From: Pseudozobellia sp. WGM2
GTDB lineage: Bacteria; Bacteroidota; Bacteroidia; Flavobacteriales; Flavobacteriaceae
DNA length: 64,000 nt
Assembly (NCBI RefSeq): GCF_017810075.1
Contig: NZ_JADNYK010000007.1
Coordinates: 124,001 to 188,000, forward strand
Reading direction: 5' to 3'
Positions 28,132 through 37,973 of the stretch are shown in pieces. Positions within the stretch are counted from its first letter, which is position 1, and each line of letters starts with the position of its first letter. The position numbers and the translations under genes were made by a program. The notes under the pieces are model-generated. The model saw only the letters and a program-made list of their open reading frames with translations. It was not told the DNA's origin and did no database searches.

Positions 28132-28713
28132 TTACAAATTTTTAAGCGCAAGTTTTATAATGTTCTCTACGCTAAGAGAAGAGTCTTGGGCAAGCACTTT
28201 ATCCACTGCCTTTTCGGCAGGTCTTCTAGCAAAACCAAGAACCTCTAAAGCAGATAACGCTTCTTCTTTATTTGTATTGTTTGTAGATGTGGAAACTTCG
28301 CCAATATCATAAACTTTAAGAATTTTATCCCTAAGGTCAAGAATTACCCGCTGTGCGGTTTTAGCTCCGATTCCTTTAATAGATTGAATTGTAGGCACAT
28401 CGCCATTTGCAATGGCGTCTCTAATTTGAACAGGCTCTAAAGAAGATAACATAGTTCGCGCAATGCTAGAACCAATACCTGAAACCGAGATTAACAAACG
28501 AAAAATTTCGCGCTCTGAACGTTGTACGAAACCGAACAAGGTATGTGAATCTTCCTTTACCTGTAGATGAGTATACAAACTTATATGCTCACCATCAGGT
28601 AAATTAGAAAAAGTATGTAAAGAGACATTCACGAAATAGCCCACCCCAGCACATTCGACAACAACGTATGTCGGGGTTTTTTCGACAAGCCTACCTTTAA
28701 GGTGATGTATCAT
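28132..28713 (-). CDS. ruvA: Holliday junction branch migration subunit RuvA
   Basis: A 193-residue RuvA. The N-terminal OB-fold starts MIHHLKGRLVEKTPTYVVVE, two helix-hairpin-helix motifs follow (SGIGSSIARTML and KGIGAKTAQRVI), and a C-terminal domain III contacts RuvB. RuvA holds the four-way junction while RuvB pumps DNA. Its partner ruvB lies in a separate operon at 36821-37843. It is flanked tightly by maeB upstream (27 bases) and sprA downstream (5 bases). Confidence 0.97.
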   Translation of the reverse strand: MIHHLKGRLVEKTPTYVVVECAGVGYFVNVSLHTFSNLPDGEHISLYTHLQVKEDSHTLFGFVQRSEREIFRLLISVSGIGSSIARTMLSSLEPVQIRDAIANGDVPTIQSIKGIGAKTAQRVILDLRDKILKVYDIGEVSTSTNNTNKEEALSALEVLGFARRPAEKAVDKVLAQDSSLSVENIIKLALKNL

Positions 28714-28740
28714 TTGGTCGGGACTATTTTACGAATCTAT

Positions 28741-31035
28741 TTATTTACCTGATTTTGCTTTTCTACGCTTCTCGCGCTCTTGAGCATCGATTACAGCAAT
28801 TGCGGTCATATTCACCATTTCATCGACACTTGCACCTAGCTGTAGAATATGAACAGACCTTCGCAAACCGACCATAATCGGGCCAATAGAATCTGCCTTA
28901 TTAAGTTCTTTAAGTAACTTATAGGTAATATTCGCTGATTCTAAATTAGGAAAAATCAAAGTGTTCACCTTTCTACCGGCCAACTTTGAAAACGGAAACT
29001 GGCTCTGAAGCAATTCTTTATTAAGGGCAAAATCAGTTTGAATTTCACCATCGACCACCAATTGAGGGTTTGTCTCATGGAGAATTTCAACCGCTTTTCG
29101 AACTTTTTTCGCGTTAGGATGCGTAGAAGAACCATAGTTCGCATAAGAAAGCAATGCTAAAACCGGGTCGAAACCAAATGTTGAAGCGACGTTCGCCGTA
29201 TTCTGTGCTATCTCGGCCAATTCTTCAGCGGATGGATCAATATTTATTGAGGTATCAGCCAAAAATAGAGGGCCCATATCGGTAATCATGATATTGACCG
29301 TAGCTACTTTTTTAACGTTCGAAGCTCTACCGATAACTTCAAATATTGGCTTTACTACTGTTGGATAGGCACGTGAATACCCAGAAATCATTCCGTCGGC
29401 ATCACCTTCCAAAACCATCATAGCACCGAAATAATTACGCTCGCGCATTTTTATTTTCGCACTGTACAAAGTTGTACCACTACGCTTTCTGCTCTCCCAA
29501 AATTTGGTCGCATATCGTATGTGTTTTTCATCAAATTCGTCGGATGAAGGGTCTATTATCGCAATATCAGCATCAAATTCAAGTTCTTTCTTAAGTTCAA
29601 GAATAATTTCCTTTTTACCTAAAAGTATAGGTTCTGCAATACCCTCTTCATGAACTATTTGGGCAGCTTTTAATACGTCTAAATGGTCTGCTTCCGCAAA
29701 AACAATACGTTTGGCGTTCAACTTAGCGCGATTGTGCAATAAGCGAACCACCTTGTTGTCATTACCTGAACGCTGAAGCAATTCTTCTTTATACTTATCC
29801 CAATCTTCAATAGGTTGTTGGGCGATACCACTTTCCATTGCAGCTTTTGCTACCGCTGGTGGAATTTCAGATATCAACCTTTGGTCAAAAGGTTTAGGAA
29901 TTATATACTCATTATTAAATGTTAACCGGGTTTCACCGTAGGCAATGTTCACCTGTTCTGGCACGGGTTGCTTGGCCAGATCTGCCAAAGCCTTAACAGC
30001 GGCCATTTTCATGGCCTCGTTTATTCCGGTCGCCCTTACGTCAAGAGCCCCTCTGAATATAAAAGGAAAACCTAACACATTGTTCACTTGATTAGGATGA
30101 TCGGAGCGGCCCGTTGCCATGATAATATCCTTTCTCGTCTTACAGGCCAAATCATAATCGATTTCAGGATTCGGATTGGCCATGGCGAATACTATAGGGT
30201 TATCGGCCATAGAGACCAACATTTCAGGTGTTACTACATCGGCAATCGAAAGACCAATAAAGACATCGCTGTCTTTCATAGCATCTTCGAGGGTTCTCAA
30301 ATCTTTATCGGTAGCAAACTCGAGTTTAGCCGGAGATAGATTTTCGGCATCTTTACGAATAACCCCTTTGCTATCAAGCATAACTATATTCTCTGCTTTA
30401 GCACCAAAAGCTTTGTACAATTTGGTACAAGAAACAGCGGCAGCGCCAGCACCACTGATTACAATTTGAACCTCATCAATTTTCTTTTCGGCAAGTTCCA
30501 AGGCATTCAAAAGTGCAGCAGCCGAAATAATGGCTGTACCGTGCTGATCATCATGCATCACAGGTATATCAAGCTCTTCTTTAAGTCTCTTTTCAATTTC
30601 GAAAGCTTCTGGAGCCTTGATATCCTCTAAATTGATGCCGCCAAAAGTCGGAGCTATCATTTTGACCGTTTGAACAAATTCATCGACATTTTCGGTATCT
30701 ACCTCAATATCAATTCCATCGATATCAGCAAAAATCTTGAACAACAGTCCCTTCCCTTCCATTACGGGCTTTGAAGCTTCAGGGCCAATATTACCAAGCC
30801 CCAAAACTGCGGTACCGTTTGAAATAACGGCCACTAAATTACCTTTAGAAGTATACTTATAGGCATTCGCTTTGTCTTTAGCAATTTCAAGACAAGGCTC
30901 TGCAACCCCAGGTGAGTAGGCCAAGGCCAAATCTCTCTGGGTGGCATACGGTTTGGTCGGCACAATCTTAATTTTACCGGGTTGGGGTTTTGCATGATAG
31001 ACCAAAGCCTCTCGTCGTTGTTTTTGCTTACTCAT
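28741..31035 (-). CDS. maeB: NADP-dependent malic enzyme, MaeB type with PTA-like domain
   Basis: A 764-residue malic enzyme of the long bacterial kind. Residues about 15-150 are the malic N domain (with [21 protein letters not shown]), 160-400 the NAD(P)-binding domain ([12 protein letters not shown]), and 430-755 a phosphotransacetylase-like domain. It converts malate to pyruvate and CO2, generating NADPH. The PTA-like part is not normally a working phosphotransacetylase but mediates oligomerisation and acetyl-CoA feedback (known for the E. coli enzyme). It is the first gene of maeB-ruvA-sprA. Confidence 0.96.
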   Translation of the reverse strand: MSKQKQRREALVYHAKPQPGKIKIVPTKPYATQRDLALAYSPGVAEPCLEIAKDKANAYKYTSKGNLVAVISNGTAVLGLGNIGPEASKPVMEGKGLLFKIFADIDGIDIEVDTENVDEFVQTVKMIAPTFGGINLEDIKAPEAFEIEKRLKEELDIPVMHDDQHGTAIISAAALLNALELAEKKIDEVQIVISGAGAAAVSCTKLYKAFGAKAENIVMLDSKGVIRKDAENLSPAKLEFATDKDLRTLEDAMKDSDVFIGLSIADVVTPEMLVSMADNPIVFAMANPNPEIDYDLACKTRKDIIMATGRSDHPNQVNNVLGFPFIFRGALDVRATGINEAMKMAAVKALADLAKQPVPEQVNIAYGETRLTFNNEYIIPKPFDQRLISEIPPAVAKAAMESGIAQQPIEDWDKYKEELLQRSGNDNKVVRLLHNRAKLNAKRIVFAEADHLDVLKAAQIVHEEGIAEPILLGKKEIILELKKELEFDADIAIIDPSSDEFDEKHIRYATKFWESRKRSGTTLYSAKIKMRERNYFGAMMVLEGDADGMISGYSRAYPTVVKPIFEVIGRASNVKKVATVNIMITDMGPLFLADTSINIDPSAEELAEIAQNTANVASTFGFDPVLALLSYANYGSSTHPNAKKVRKAVEILHETNPQLVVDGEIQTDFALNKELLQSQFPFSKLAGRKVNTLIFPNLESANITYKLLKELNKADSIGPIMVGLRRSVHILQLGASVDEMVNMTAIAVIDAQEREKRRKAKSGK

Positions 31036-31054
31036 AGTGTTCTACTTTGAAAAT

Positions 31055-31062
31055 CAAATTTA
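31055..31062 (-). promoter_or_regulatory. Possible -7 element for maeB operon
   Basis: Minus-strand TAAATTTG is a full TAnnTTTG match, 20 bases before the maeB ATG. No clear TTG is seen at the usual upstream distance, so support is partial. The rest of the 193-base gap holds only the transporter terminator. Confidence 0.4.
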
Positions 31063-31176
31063 AGAGTATTCTTCGGATATGTATAAAAAAGATTCACTCT
31101 TTGGGTTGCCCAAACATCTTTAGATTTAAACTTCAAATTAACATACCTAAAAAATCAACGGTTAGAAATCAGATAC

Positions 31177-31209
31177 AAAAAAGCGGGTACATTAAATGCA
31201 TCCCGCTTA
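31177..31209 (-). terminator. Intrinsic terminator after the MFS gene
   Basis: On the minus strand, AAGCGGG and CCCGCTT close a hairpin with further partial pairing inside (TGCATT with AATGTA), followed by TTTTTTG. It sits 20 bases after the transporter stop and ends the sucrose phosphorylase-transporter transcript. Confidence 0.85.
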
Positions 31210-31228
31210 CAACAAACAACTTAAAAAA

Positions 31229-32689
31229 TTAAATCACAATATTTTCCTCTTTCTTAGGCAACTTCAATCGCATCGCCAAAATAGCGGCTATTATAAAGAA
31301 AACGCCTCCAAAAAGTATGGCGTTCACAGCATTATTACCTAATAAATTTTTAATTATCGGTCCAAAGGTTATGGTCTGAATCAACATTGGAATAACTATC
31401 ATCATATTTACGATACCCATATAAACTCCTCGTCTTTCTTCCGGAATCACCTTTGAGACCATAGCATAAGGTATGCCCATCATCGAGGCCCAACCGATCC
31501 CAAATAGCACCATGGGTAAAAGCAAGGCATATTGATTATGTATGTACGGCATACTCAACATTGCCACCCCGGTAAGTACCAAACTTAGCACGTAAACCAT
31601 TTTAGAACTGTATTTTCTTGCTATGGGCACCAATGCCAAGGCAACTACCATGGTAACCAAGTTGTACGTACCGTTCATCAACCCAGTTTGGGCCAAAGCC
31701 TGCTCAGAAATGCTCTGTATATTTTGGGCGAACGCCATGTCGCCAGTGCCGATTACACCACCAGAATTACATGCGGCCATAATCGATTCGAACTTTTCGT
31801 TATCAGCGTTACTGATGCCGAACATACTCGACCTCAACATAGGTGTAATGAATTGCCAATATACGAACAGAGCATACCATTGAAACAAATAAACGCCCGC
31901 AAGCCGCCACATAAGATTCGGCATTTCGCCGATTGCTTGAAAAATTTCTACGAACGGTGCCCCAGCCTTTTGCAAGAAGCTTTTATTTGAATGCCTAGAT
32001 ATATGACCCAACTCTTCTTTAGATGGCGGAATCTCAGGTGTTTTCCAGACCGACCATAAAATTGAACCCAAGGAAGCTACGGCTCCCAGGAAAAAAGAAT
32101 AGTACACCCAAGTGGGTATGGCAGAAACTACTTCTGTAGCCGTAGAACATAGACTGCCAGCCTCGCTGGGCACACTGAACCAGTCTTGAAATAGAAAAAG
32201 AGAAAAGTTAGCCAAGGTAATACCGGCACCTACGAAAAGACTTTGCATTTGAAAACCATAAGTCAATTGATTGTCCGGTAATTTATCACCTACAAAAGCA
32301 CGATAAGGCTCCATGGCCGTATTGTTCGCCGCATCTAAAATCCAAAGTAAGCCAACGGCAAACCACAGATGAGAACTAAACGGAAATGCGAACAGACACA
32401 AACTAGCGGTTATAGCACCAATTAAGAAAAACGGTTTTCGTCTTCCCCACCTAGGAGACCAAGTCTTATCGGAAATGGCACCAATTATAGGCTGTATCAG
32501 CAAACCGGTAACCGGGCCTGCCAAATTTAGCAAAGGTAGCTCTTCATGATGCGCACCAAGAAATGAAAATATCGGGTTAATCGCTGTTTGCTGCAGCCCA
32601 AAACTGAACTGAATACCGAAGAAACCGACATTCATATTCCAGATCTGCCAAAAACTCAGCTCGGGTTTCCGTATTTTCATCATTTTCAA
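31229..32689 (-). CDS. MFS transporter, SLC45/sugar-proton symporter-like
   Basis: A 486-residue transporter with 12 predicted TM helices. The loop after TM2 reads [14 protein letters not shown], the form of the D-x-x-GRR(K/R)P motif seen in the SLC45 and plant sucrose transporter group. Residues [20 protein letters not shown] near the N-terminus are common in bacterial maltose/sucrose-type members. It lies 100 bases downstream of the sucrose phosphorylase gene on the same strand, so sucrose or a related alpha-glucoside is the likely cargo (inference). Met1, Met3 and Met4 are all possible starts. Confidence 0.88.
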   Translation of the reverse strand: MKMMKIRKPELSFWQIWNMNVGFFGIQFSFGLQQTAINPIFSFLGAHHEELPLLNLAGPVTGLLIQPIIGAISDKTWSPRWGRRKPFFLIGAITASLCLFAFPFSSHLWFAVGLLWILDAANNTAMEPYRAFVGDKLPDNQLTYGFQMQSLFVGAGITLANFSLFLFQDWFSVPSEAGSLCSTATEVVSAIPTWVYYSFFLGAVASLGSILWSVWKTPEIPPSKEELGHISRHSNKSFLQKAGAPFVEIFQAIGEMPNLMWRLAGVYLFQWYALFVYWQFITPMLRSSMFGISNADNEKFESIMAACNSGGVIGTGDMAFAQNIQSISEQALAQTGLMNGTYNLVTMVVALALVPIARKYSSKMVYVLSLVLTGVAMLSMPYIHNQYALLLPMVLFGIGWASMMGIPYAMVSKVIPEERRGVYMGIVNMMIVIPMLIQTITFGPIIKNLLGNNAVNAILFGGVFFIIAAILAMRLKLPKKEENIVI

Positions 32690-32788
32690 ATTTTGGAGTG
32701 GTTATTTCTCAAACAAGATAACATATTCAGCCATTAAGCTATATCAAAGAGCTGAAAAATCAATTGAATCTCTTAAAATTTTAGATTT

Positions 32789-34249
32789 TTAGAACAGGAT
32801 CAATTGTTGGGATCCGCCTTGACCTGAAAAAGTTATTCTCATTTGATTCGACGACAAATCAATGAAAAGCTCTGTCCATTCTTTACCATTCATCCATTTT
32901 AAGTGAAGTACACTAGCGTCGGTATCAACCACTTCGAAAGCCCCATTAAATGCCGAATGGGTATTTCTAAGAACCATCATCTCTCTAAAACTAGAGAAGA
33001 ATGAACTTTTCACATCATCAGCTATTTCATCTTTGGTAAAATAATGTCTATTGATATCTCTTCCGACATTTGTTTTTTCAAGAAGTTTCATATCGTTTTC
33101 GCCTGCGAAGAGACCCACATAATACACCTGCGGCACCCCTGGCACAAAAAACTGAATGGCCCTTGCCATTAAATAAAGTCTTTCATTCTTTCCTAAAGCT
33201 TCAAAATAAGTACAGTTTACTTGATACAAATCAAGGTTCGATGCTGAACCACCAGTAGCCCTTCTGCTTGTGCCACCACTGTTTTCATGTATTTGCTCTA
33301 CTATATTACTTAATACGTCATTTTCTATAAGCCCCGGATTACCATCTTCTGAAGCTACATCTACTATACCGATTCCGTCGTGGGTATCAAGTACAGTCAC
33401 CACATTTCTTGGAGAAACAGTCAACCATTTTTTGAGGTTGACCGCATTTTGATTAAATAAAGTATCGAGTACGAGCACGGGCAAGGCAAAATCATAAACA
33501 TAATCTACCCGTTTTGCAATCTCAATTTGAGTTCTATAGTAAGAGTGAATTTCTACCAATACCGAAATATCCATTTTTCTGGCCTTTTCAGTAATCTTAG
33601 AAATGAATTCAAAGGTTTCATCGATCATAAAACAAGAAGTACCTGCTTTTTTAACCGCATAACCTGCGGCATCTAAGCGAATCATCGATACACCTGCCTC
33701 TTTAAAGGTATCTAAAATCGAGTCAAGATATTTTTCCCCTTTTGAAGATGCTACATCTATATCAATTTGGTTTGAAGTGAAAGTAGTCCAAACATTTTTT
33801 TCGGTTCCGTCATTCAGTTTGAATTTTGTGAATGGCAGACCTGGTCTCGGCCTATATATTTTGCTTATTTCTTCTTCGGATGCCCCATTGGGAAAAACTT
33901 TGTCGTCTGTAAGAATAAGTTCGCTGAACTCAGAATCATCTCCTTTTTTCAAATAATCTTGAAACTGAACAGATTTGGCCGAAATGTGATTGACAATAAG
34001 ATCGGCCATAATATCGGTTTCTTCACTCAATTGCCTAAGATTATTCCAATTACCGATTCGTGGGTCTATCTGCGTATGATCAATGGGGTCAAAACCAGCA
34101 TCTTCTCCGTCAATCGGGTTGAAAAATGGGAGTATGTGCACCCCTCCGAAAAGTCCTTTAAATTTAGTCTGAAATAATTCATTCAATTCTGAAATATTCT
34201 TGCAACCTAAACGATCCACGTAGGTAATTAACTGCACTTTATTTTGCAT
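32789..34249 (-). CDS. Sucrose phosphorylase (GH13_18)
   Basis: A 486-residue glycoside hydrolase family 13 subfamily 18 protein. Catalytic residues are in place: nucleophile Asp193 (MIRLDAAGY), acid/base Glu233 (LVEIHSYY) and Asp291 (LDTHDGIG). The loop YRPRPGLPFT (132-141) and the segment ENDMKLLEKTNVGRDINRHY match sucrose phosphorylase closely. It would split sucrose with phosphate into glucose-1-phosphate and fructose in the cytosol; no signal peptide is seen. Other GH13_18 members act on glucosylglycerol or glucosylglycerate, so the acceptor is probable, not proven. It is paired with an MFS sugar transporter. Confidence 0.9.
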   Translation of the reverse strand: MQNKVQLITYVDRLGCKNISELNELFQTKFKGLFGGVHILPFFNPIDGEDAGFDPIDHTQIDPRIGNWNNLRQLSEETDIMADLIVNHISAKSVQFQDYLKKGDDSEFSELILTDDKVFPNGASEEEISKIYRPRPGLPFTKFKLNDGTEKNVWTTFTSNQIDIDVASSKGEKYLDSILDTFKEAGVSMIRLDAAGYAVKKAGTSCFMIDETFEFISKITEKARKMDISVLVEIHSYYRTQIEIAKRVDYVYDFALPVLVLDTLFNQNAVNLKKWLTVSPRNVVTVLDTHDGIGIVDVASEDGNPGLIENDVLSNIVEQIHENSGGTSRRATGGSASNLDLYQVNCTYFEALGKNERLYLMARAIQFFVPGVPQVYYVGLFAGENDMKLLEKTNVGRDINRHYFTKDEIADDVKSSFFSSFREMMVLRNTHSAFNGAFEVVDTDASVLHLKWMNGKEWTELFIDLSSNQMRITFSGQGGSQQLILF

Positions 34250-34511
34250 AAACTAAGGGCGTAAAACTTGAGTTGAAATTATACGACAAAGACCTTTGAC
34301 CATCAAAATCCTTTGTCTTTCACCAGATTGAAGGGCAAGTTAGAAAACTCAAAACCTATTGAATCCTTAAAAAAGAATAAGATATCAACCGAAAACGTTA
34401 GAGGCGAAAAAAAAATTGAAATATCGACTATTGTTTAACGAATACTACCAAAAACAATGCATTTAGCAAATTACAGGATGATTGAAACTCTTTATCAAAA
34501 AATATTGGTAC
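34250..34511. other. 262-base spacer upstream of sucrose phosphorylase
   Basis: The longest gene-free stretch in the window. It must hold the promoter of the phosphorylase-MFS pair and the 3' end of the queG transcript. I see an inverted repeat at 34285-34317 but no clear promoter or terminator and no coding potential. Confidence 0.6.
34285..34317. repeat. Inverted repeat, possible operator
   Basis: GACAAAG (34285-34291) and CTTTGTC (34311-34317) are perfect inverted arms with 19 bases between, and CCTTTG / CAAA sub-repeats lie inside. It is 36 bases upstream of the sucrose phosphorylase start. This could be a regulator site for a sugar-responsive repressor; no regulator gene is nearby. Confidence 0.4.
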
Positions 34512-35432
34512 TTATTTTAAAAAATCGATATTTCGCTGCAGTCCCGAAAATTTAGTACGCTTTACCGCCGATTTTTTAAAGACCTTTCGAAATACATCTT
34601 CGGTCATTTCTTCCCAGTCATTTTTAGTCATTTCCAGAAGATCTGGGTGCGGATTGAACAAAGGTTCTTGATGTGGTTTTGAGAACCGATTCCAAGGGCA
34701 AACATCTTGACAAACATCACACCCAAAAGCCCAATCATCGAATTCGCCCCGATACTCCCCCGGAATTTCATTTTTTAGCTCTATCGTAAAATAAGAGATA
34801 CACTTGCTACCGTCTACTACATAAGGTTCAACAATAGCATTGGTGGGGCAAGCGTCTATACAGGCCGTGCATGTTCCGCAATGATCGGTTACCGCGTGGT
34901 CATATTCTAAGTCTAAGTCTACGATGAGCTCGGCAATAAAATAAAATGAACCTACTTGCTGGGTCAACAGGTTACTATTTTTACCGATCCACCCCAATCC
35001 ACTTTTTGCGGCCCAAGCCTTATCTAAAATGGGTGCGGAGTCTACAAAGGCACGGCCGTTCACTTCACCTATTTCATTTGAAATAAATTCTTGTAATTGC
35101 CTTAACTTAGATTTAATGACATGATGGTAATCTTGCCCATAGGCATATTTAGAAATCTTATAGGTATTTTCTTTTTGGGTTTCTTCAGGATAGTAATTAA
35201 GTAATAATGAAATCACCGATTGGGCGCCATCGACCAACAATCTAGGGTCAAGCCGCTTATCAAAATGATTTTCCATATACCCCATCTCACCATGCCTATT
35301 TTTCTCGAGCCATGATTCTAAGCGTGGTGCTTCATCCTCTAGAAAGTCAGCTTTAGAAATACCGCAAGATAGGAAGCCGATACGCTTGGCCTCTTCCTTT
35401 ATCAGCGCACTATATTCTACTTTTTTATTCAA
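34512..35432 (-). CDS. queG: Epoxyqueuosine reductase QueG
   Basis: A 306-residue cobalamin and iron-sulfur enzyme that makes queuosine from epoxyqueuosine in tRNA. Asp131 in VDSAPILDK matches the catalytic Asp of the family and SGLGWIGKN follows. Two [4Fe-4S] motifs are complete: C185-x2-C188-x2-C191-x3-C195 and C238-x2-C241-x3-C245, with Cys211 completing the second set. It lacks the C-terminal HEAT region of longer QueG proteins, so it is the short form. It is the last gene of ruvB-P450-queG. Confidence 0.95.
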   Translation of the reverse strand: MNKKVEYSALIKEEAKRIGFLSCGISKADFLEDEAPRLESWLEKNRHGEMGYMENHFDKRLDPRLLVDGAQSVISLLLNYYPEETQKENTYKISKYAYGQDYHHVIKSKLRQLQEFISNEIGEVNGRAFVDSAPILDKAWAAKSGLGWIGKNSNLLTQQVGSFYFIAELIVDLDLEYDHAVTDHCGTCTACIDACPTNAIVEPYVVDGSKCISYFTIELKNEIPGEYRGEFDDWAFGCDVCQDVCPWNRFSKPHQEPLFNPHPDLLEMTKNDWEEMTEDVFRKVFKKSAVKRTKFSGLQRNIDFLK

Positions 35433-35453
35433 AAAAATGGTTTAACGGTTAAC

Positions 35454-36788
35454 CTATCTCAGTTCAAATCTAAGAGGAACCTCTTTAGGTTTCAACGAAA
35501 TTAAAGGATTAATCTCTACGTTATCAATTTCAGTCGTCACCCTATACTTCTTGAATATTGAAGCAACCACCATAATCATTTCGAACATAGCGAAATTATT
35601 ACCGACACACATTCTCGGGCCCGCCCCAAAGGGGTAATAGCAATTCGAATAGTCCTTTCTATTCGACACCCCAAAACGCATAGGTTGAAACTCTTCAGAA
35701 TTCTTCCAAAAATCTTTATGGCGATGTAGTTCATACACACTCATGAGCCAGACCGTACCCTTCTCAAACTCGTGCCCGCCTATAGCATCATTCGCCAGAC
35801 TTACCCTGTCAATTACATAAACAGGTGGGTAGAGCCGCATTGCTTCCTCGATACATTGCTTAGTAAAGTTCAAGTTATTTAAGACCGACATCAAATCGCC
35901 ATCAAAATCAAAATGTTTTACCTCTTCAAACAACTGGTTTTGAATCTTCGGATTCTTGGCCAAAAGAAACAGACTAAAACTCAATGCATTTGCGGTAGTT
36001 TCATGCCCCGCAGTGAATAGAATCATTACCTCGTCAATGAGTTGCTTACGAGACATACCCGAACCATCTTCGTATTTTGCTCTTAACAGCATATCTAGCA
36101 AGTCGTCTTTCTCTTCAGATGAATCTATACGGTCTTGAATAATACTGTTTAACAACTCCCTAGCATCTTCAGATAGGTTCAAATGCTTTTTAACTTGACC
36201 AGATAGCTGAAACCACCATTTTTTAAAGGGCTGCCTCATTTCTTTTATGAGCATTCTCTGGTTGGTCTCGGTTATGTGCTGCAATTTGACCATTCGATTT
36301 CTTAAATCATCTGCACTAAACAAAGCTTGTGCAACTACTTGAAAAGCAATATCTCCCATTAACGGAAAAATATCAAAGCTGCTTTCAGGCTCAATGCGAT
36401 TTAACTCATCGGTAATACTTTTGTACATTATGCCCAAAAGACCTTGTAACTTCGTTTTATGAAAAGCGGGCTGGACCATTCGGCGGTGTGTTCGCCAAAA
36501 ATCACCATTAGTAGTCAGTAGTCCCTGCCCAATATACTTGGCCAAATCTTTCGTTTGAAGCGACGATTTATAATAATTTTTATGGTTCTTTTGAAGAATA
36601 TGCTTTATCGTTTCGGCATCCCTTGTAAAAACAACCTTATTACCAATTCCGATATTTACTAAAAAAGTGTCTCCGTGTTTTTCAAAATTTTCTTGGTGGA
36701 AGGGTAACGGGTTTTGTAGAATTCGTTTTCGATTCTTGAAGACCTCAAATTTTGAAACCGTAACCAAAGGTCTTTTCTTTCCTTCCAT
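35454..36788 (-). CDS. Cytochrome P450
   Basis: A 444-residue P450. The I-helix oxygen-activation motif AGHETT is at 260-265, the ExxR pair is Glu315-Arg318, and the heme-thiolate Cys394 is in FGAGPRMCVG. No signal peptide or long membrane anchor is visible, as in soluble bacterial enzymes. Substrate is unknown; the sequence resembles fatty-acid type (CYP102/CYP4-like) bacterial P450s in general form. No ferredoxin or reductase gene is close, so electrons must come from elsewhere. It lies between ruvB and queG (32- and 21-base gaps), so it is probably co-transcribed with housekeeping genes. Confidence 0.93.
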   Translation of the reverse strand: MEGKKRPLVTVSKFEVFKNRKRILQNPLPFHQENFEKHGDTFLVNIGIGNKVVFTRDAETIKHILQKNHKNYYKSSLQTKDLAKYIGQGLLTTNGDFWRTHRRMVQPAFHKTKLQGLLGIMYKSITDELNRIEPESSFDIFPLMGDIAFQVVAQALFSADDLRNRMVKLQHITETNQRMLIKEMRQPFKKWWFQLSGQVKKHLNLSEDARELLNSIIQDRIDSSEEKDDLLDMLLRAKYEDGSGMSRKQLIDEVMILFTAGHETTANALSFSLFLLAKNPKIQNQLFEEVKHFDFDGDLMSVLNNLNFTKQCIEEAMRLYPPVYVIDRVSLANDAIGGHEFEKGTVWLMSVYELHRHKDFWKNSEEFQPMRFGVSNRKDYSNCYYPFGAGPRMCVGNNFAMFEMIMVVASIFKKYRVTTEIDNVEINPLISLKPKEVPLRFELR

Positions 36789-36820
36789 TAACTAACATAA
36801 TCAAATTTTGAAATTTTAGG

Positions 36821-37843
36821 TTAGAACAACCCCTGCTGATTACCGGGTTGGGTCTTACCCAAATGCTTATACGCAAGCTCGGTCACCTCACGACCCCGTG
36901 GCGTGCGCATAATAAAACCTTGCTGAATCAAAAATGGTTCATAAACTTCTTCGATAGTCTCCGCACTTTCTGAAACTGCCGTTGCCAAAGTGGTTATCCC
37001 CACAGGGCCACCCTTAAATTTATCAATAATTGTCGTCAGTATCTTATTATCCATTTCATCTAGACCATGCGCATCAACATTCAAGGCCTGTAAACTAAAT
37101 TTTGAGATTTCAATATCGATGTTACCGTTACCTTTTATCTGGGCAAAATCACGAACACGACGCAATAGCGCATTACAGATACGAGGCGTTCCGCGACTAC
37201 GACCCGCAATCTCAATGGAAGCCTCATTACTAATCGGAACGTTTAGAATATCAGAGCTTCGTTGAACGATGGTGGAAAGCAACTCGGTGTCATAATATTG
37301 TAACCGGCTTGAAATACCGAACCTAGCCCTCATGGGTGCCGTCAGTAAACCGGAACGTGTGGTCGCGCCAATTAACGTGAACGGATTAAGATTAATTTGA
37401 ACCGACCTCGCGTTCGGCCCGGTCTCGATCATAATATCTATTTTGTAATCTTCCATCGCCGAGTAGAGATACTCTTCGACTATAGGGCTCAATCTATGTA
37501 TTTCATCAATAAACAATACATCGCGTTCATCAAGATTGGTCAACAGGCCGGCCAAGTCTCCTGGCTTATCTAAAACAGGACCCGAGGTAACTTTGATGCC
37601 TACACCTAGCTCATTCGCCAAAATATGCGCCAATGTAGTTTTGCCTAGACCTGGCGGGCCATGAAAAAGCGTATGATCTAAGGCCTCTCCTCTTTGATTG
37701 GCAGCCTGAACAAATATTTTAAGATTTTCAAGCACTTGTTGTTGCCCTGTAAAATCATCAAATGATATAGGCCGCAATGCCTTTTCGATATCAATTTCCT
37801 CTGAGGAAAAATTATCTCCTGTGGGGTCTAAATTCTCGTTCAT
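36821..37843 (-). CDS. ruvB: Holliday junction branch migration helicase RuvB
   Basis: A 340-residue AAA+ motor. Walker A GPPGLGKT lies at 62-69, Walker B is in VLFIDEIHR, the sensor region reads [19 protein letters not shown], and the C-terminal winged helix contains RTPRGREVT. It drives branch migration on RuvA-bound junctions. I choose the ATG at 37843 (MNENLDP) over one 30 bases upstream, because a TATCTTTG promoter box overlaps the upstream extension. It is the first gene of ruvB-P450-queG and diverges from the acyl-CoA oxidase-like gene. Confidence 0.96.
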   Translation of the reverse strand: MNENLDPTGDNFSSEEIDIEKALRPISFDDFTGQQQVLENLKIFVQAANQRGEALDHTLFHGPPGLGKTTLAHILANELGVGIKVTSGPVLDKPGDLAGLLTNLDERDVLFIDEIHRLSPIVEEYLYSAMEDYKIDIMIETGPNARSVQINLNPFTLIGATTRSGLLTAPMRARFGISSRLQYYDTELLSTIVQRSSDILNVPISNEASIEIAGRSRGTPRICNALLRRVRDFAQIKGNGNIDIEISKFSLQALNVDAHGLDEMDNKILTTIIDKFKGGPVGITTLATAVSESAETIEEVYEPFLIQQGFIMRTPRGREVTELAYKHLGKTQPGNQQGLF

Positions 37844-37850
37844 ACAAGAA

Positions 37851-37858
37851 CAAAGATA
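37851..37858 (-). promoter_or_regulatory. Possible -7 element of ruvB
   Basis: Minus-strand TATCTTTG, a full TAnnTTTG match, ends only 7 bases before the ruvB ATG. If used, the mRNA would have almost no leader. No good TTG is seen at the upstream distance. Confidence 0.5.
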
Positions 37859-37973
37859 GGGGAAAGCGAGCACAGTTTATTCGACCTACTATATGAATTC
37901 AAAGTGTGGACTTCTACCGACCACCTAAAAATTCTAATACTTGAAATTTGTCAAAAAATCGTAATTTCATTTT

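Noticed and set aside
28741-31035. Separate phosphotransacetylase gene fused by error
   Set aside because: The PTA-like C-terminal domain is the normal form of MaeB-type malic enzymes.
31047-31232. Small plus-strand frame between maeB and the MFS gene
   Set aside because: It runs through the maeB promoter region and the transporter terminator and shows no protein-like pattern.
35454-36788. Natural-product cluster around the P450
   Set aside because: Neighbours are ruvB and queG; no synthases, transporters or tailoring genes are present.
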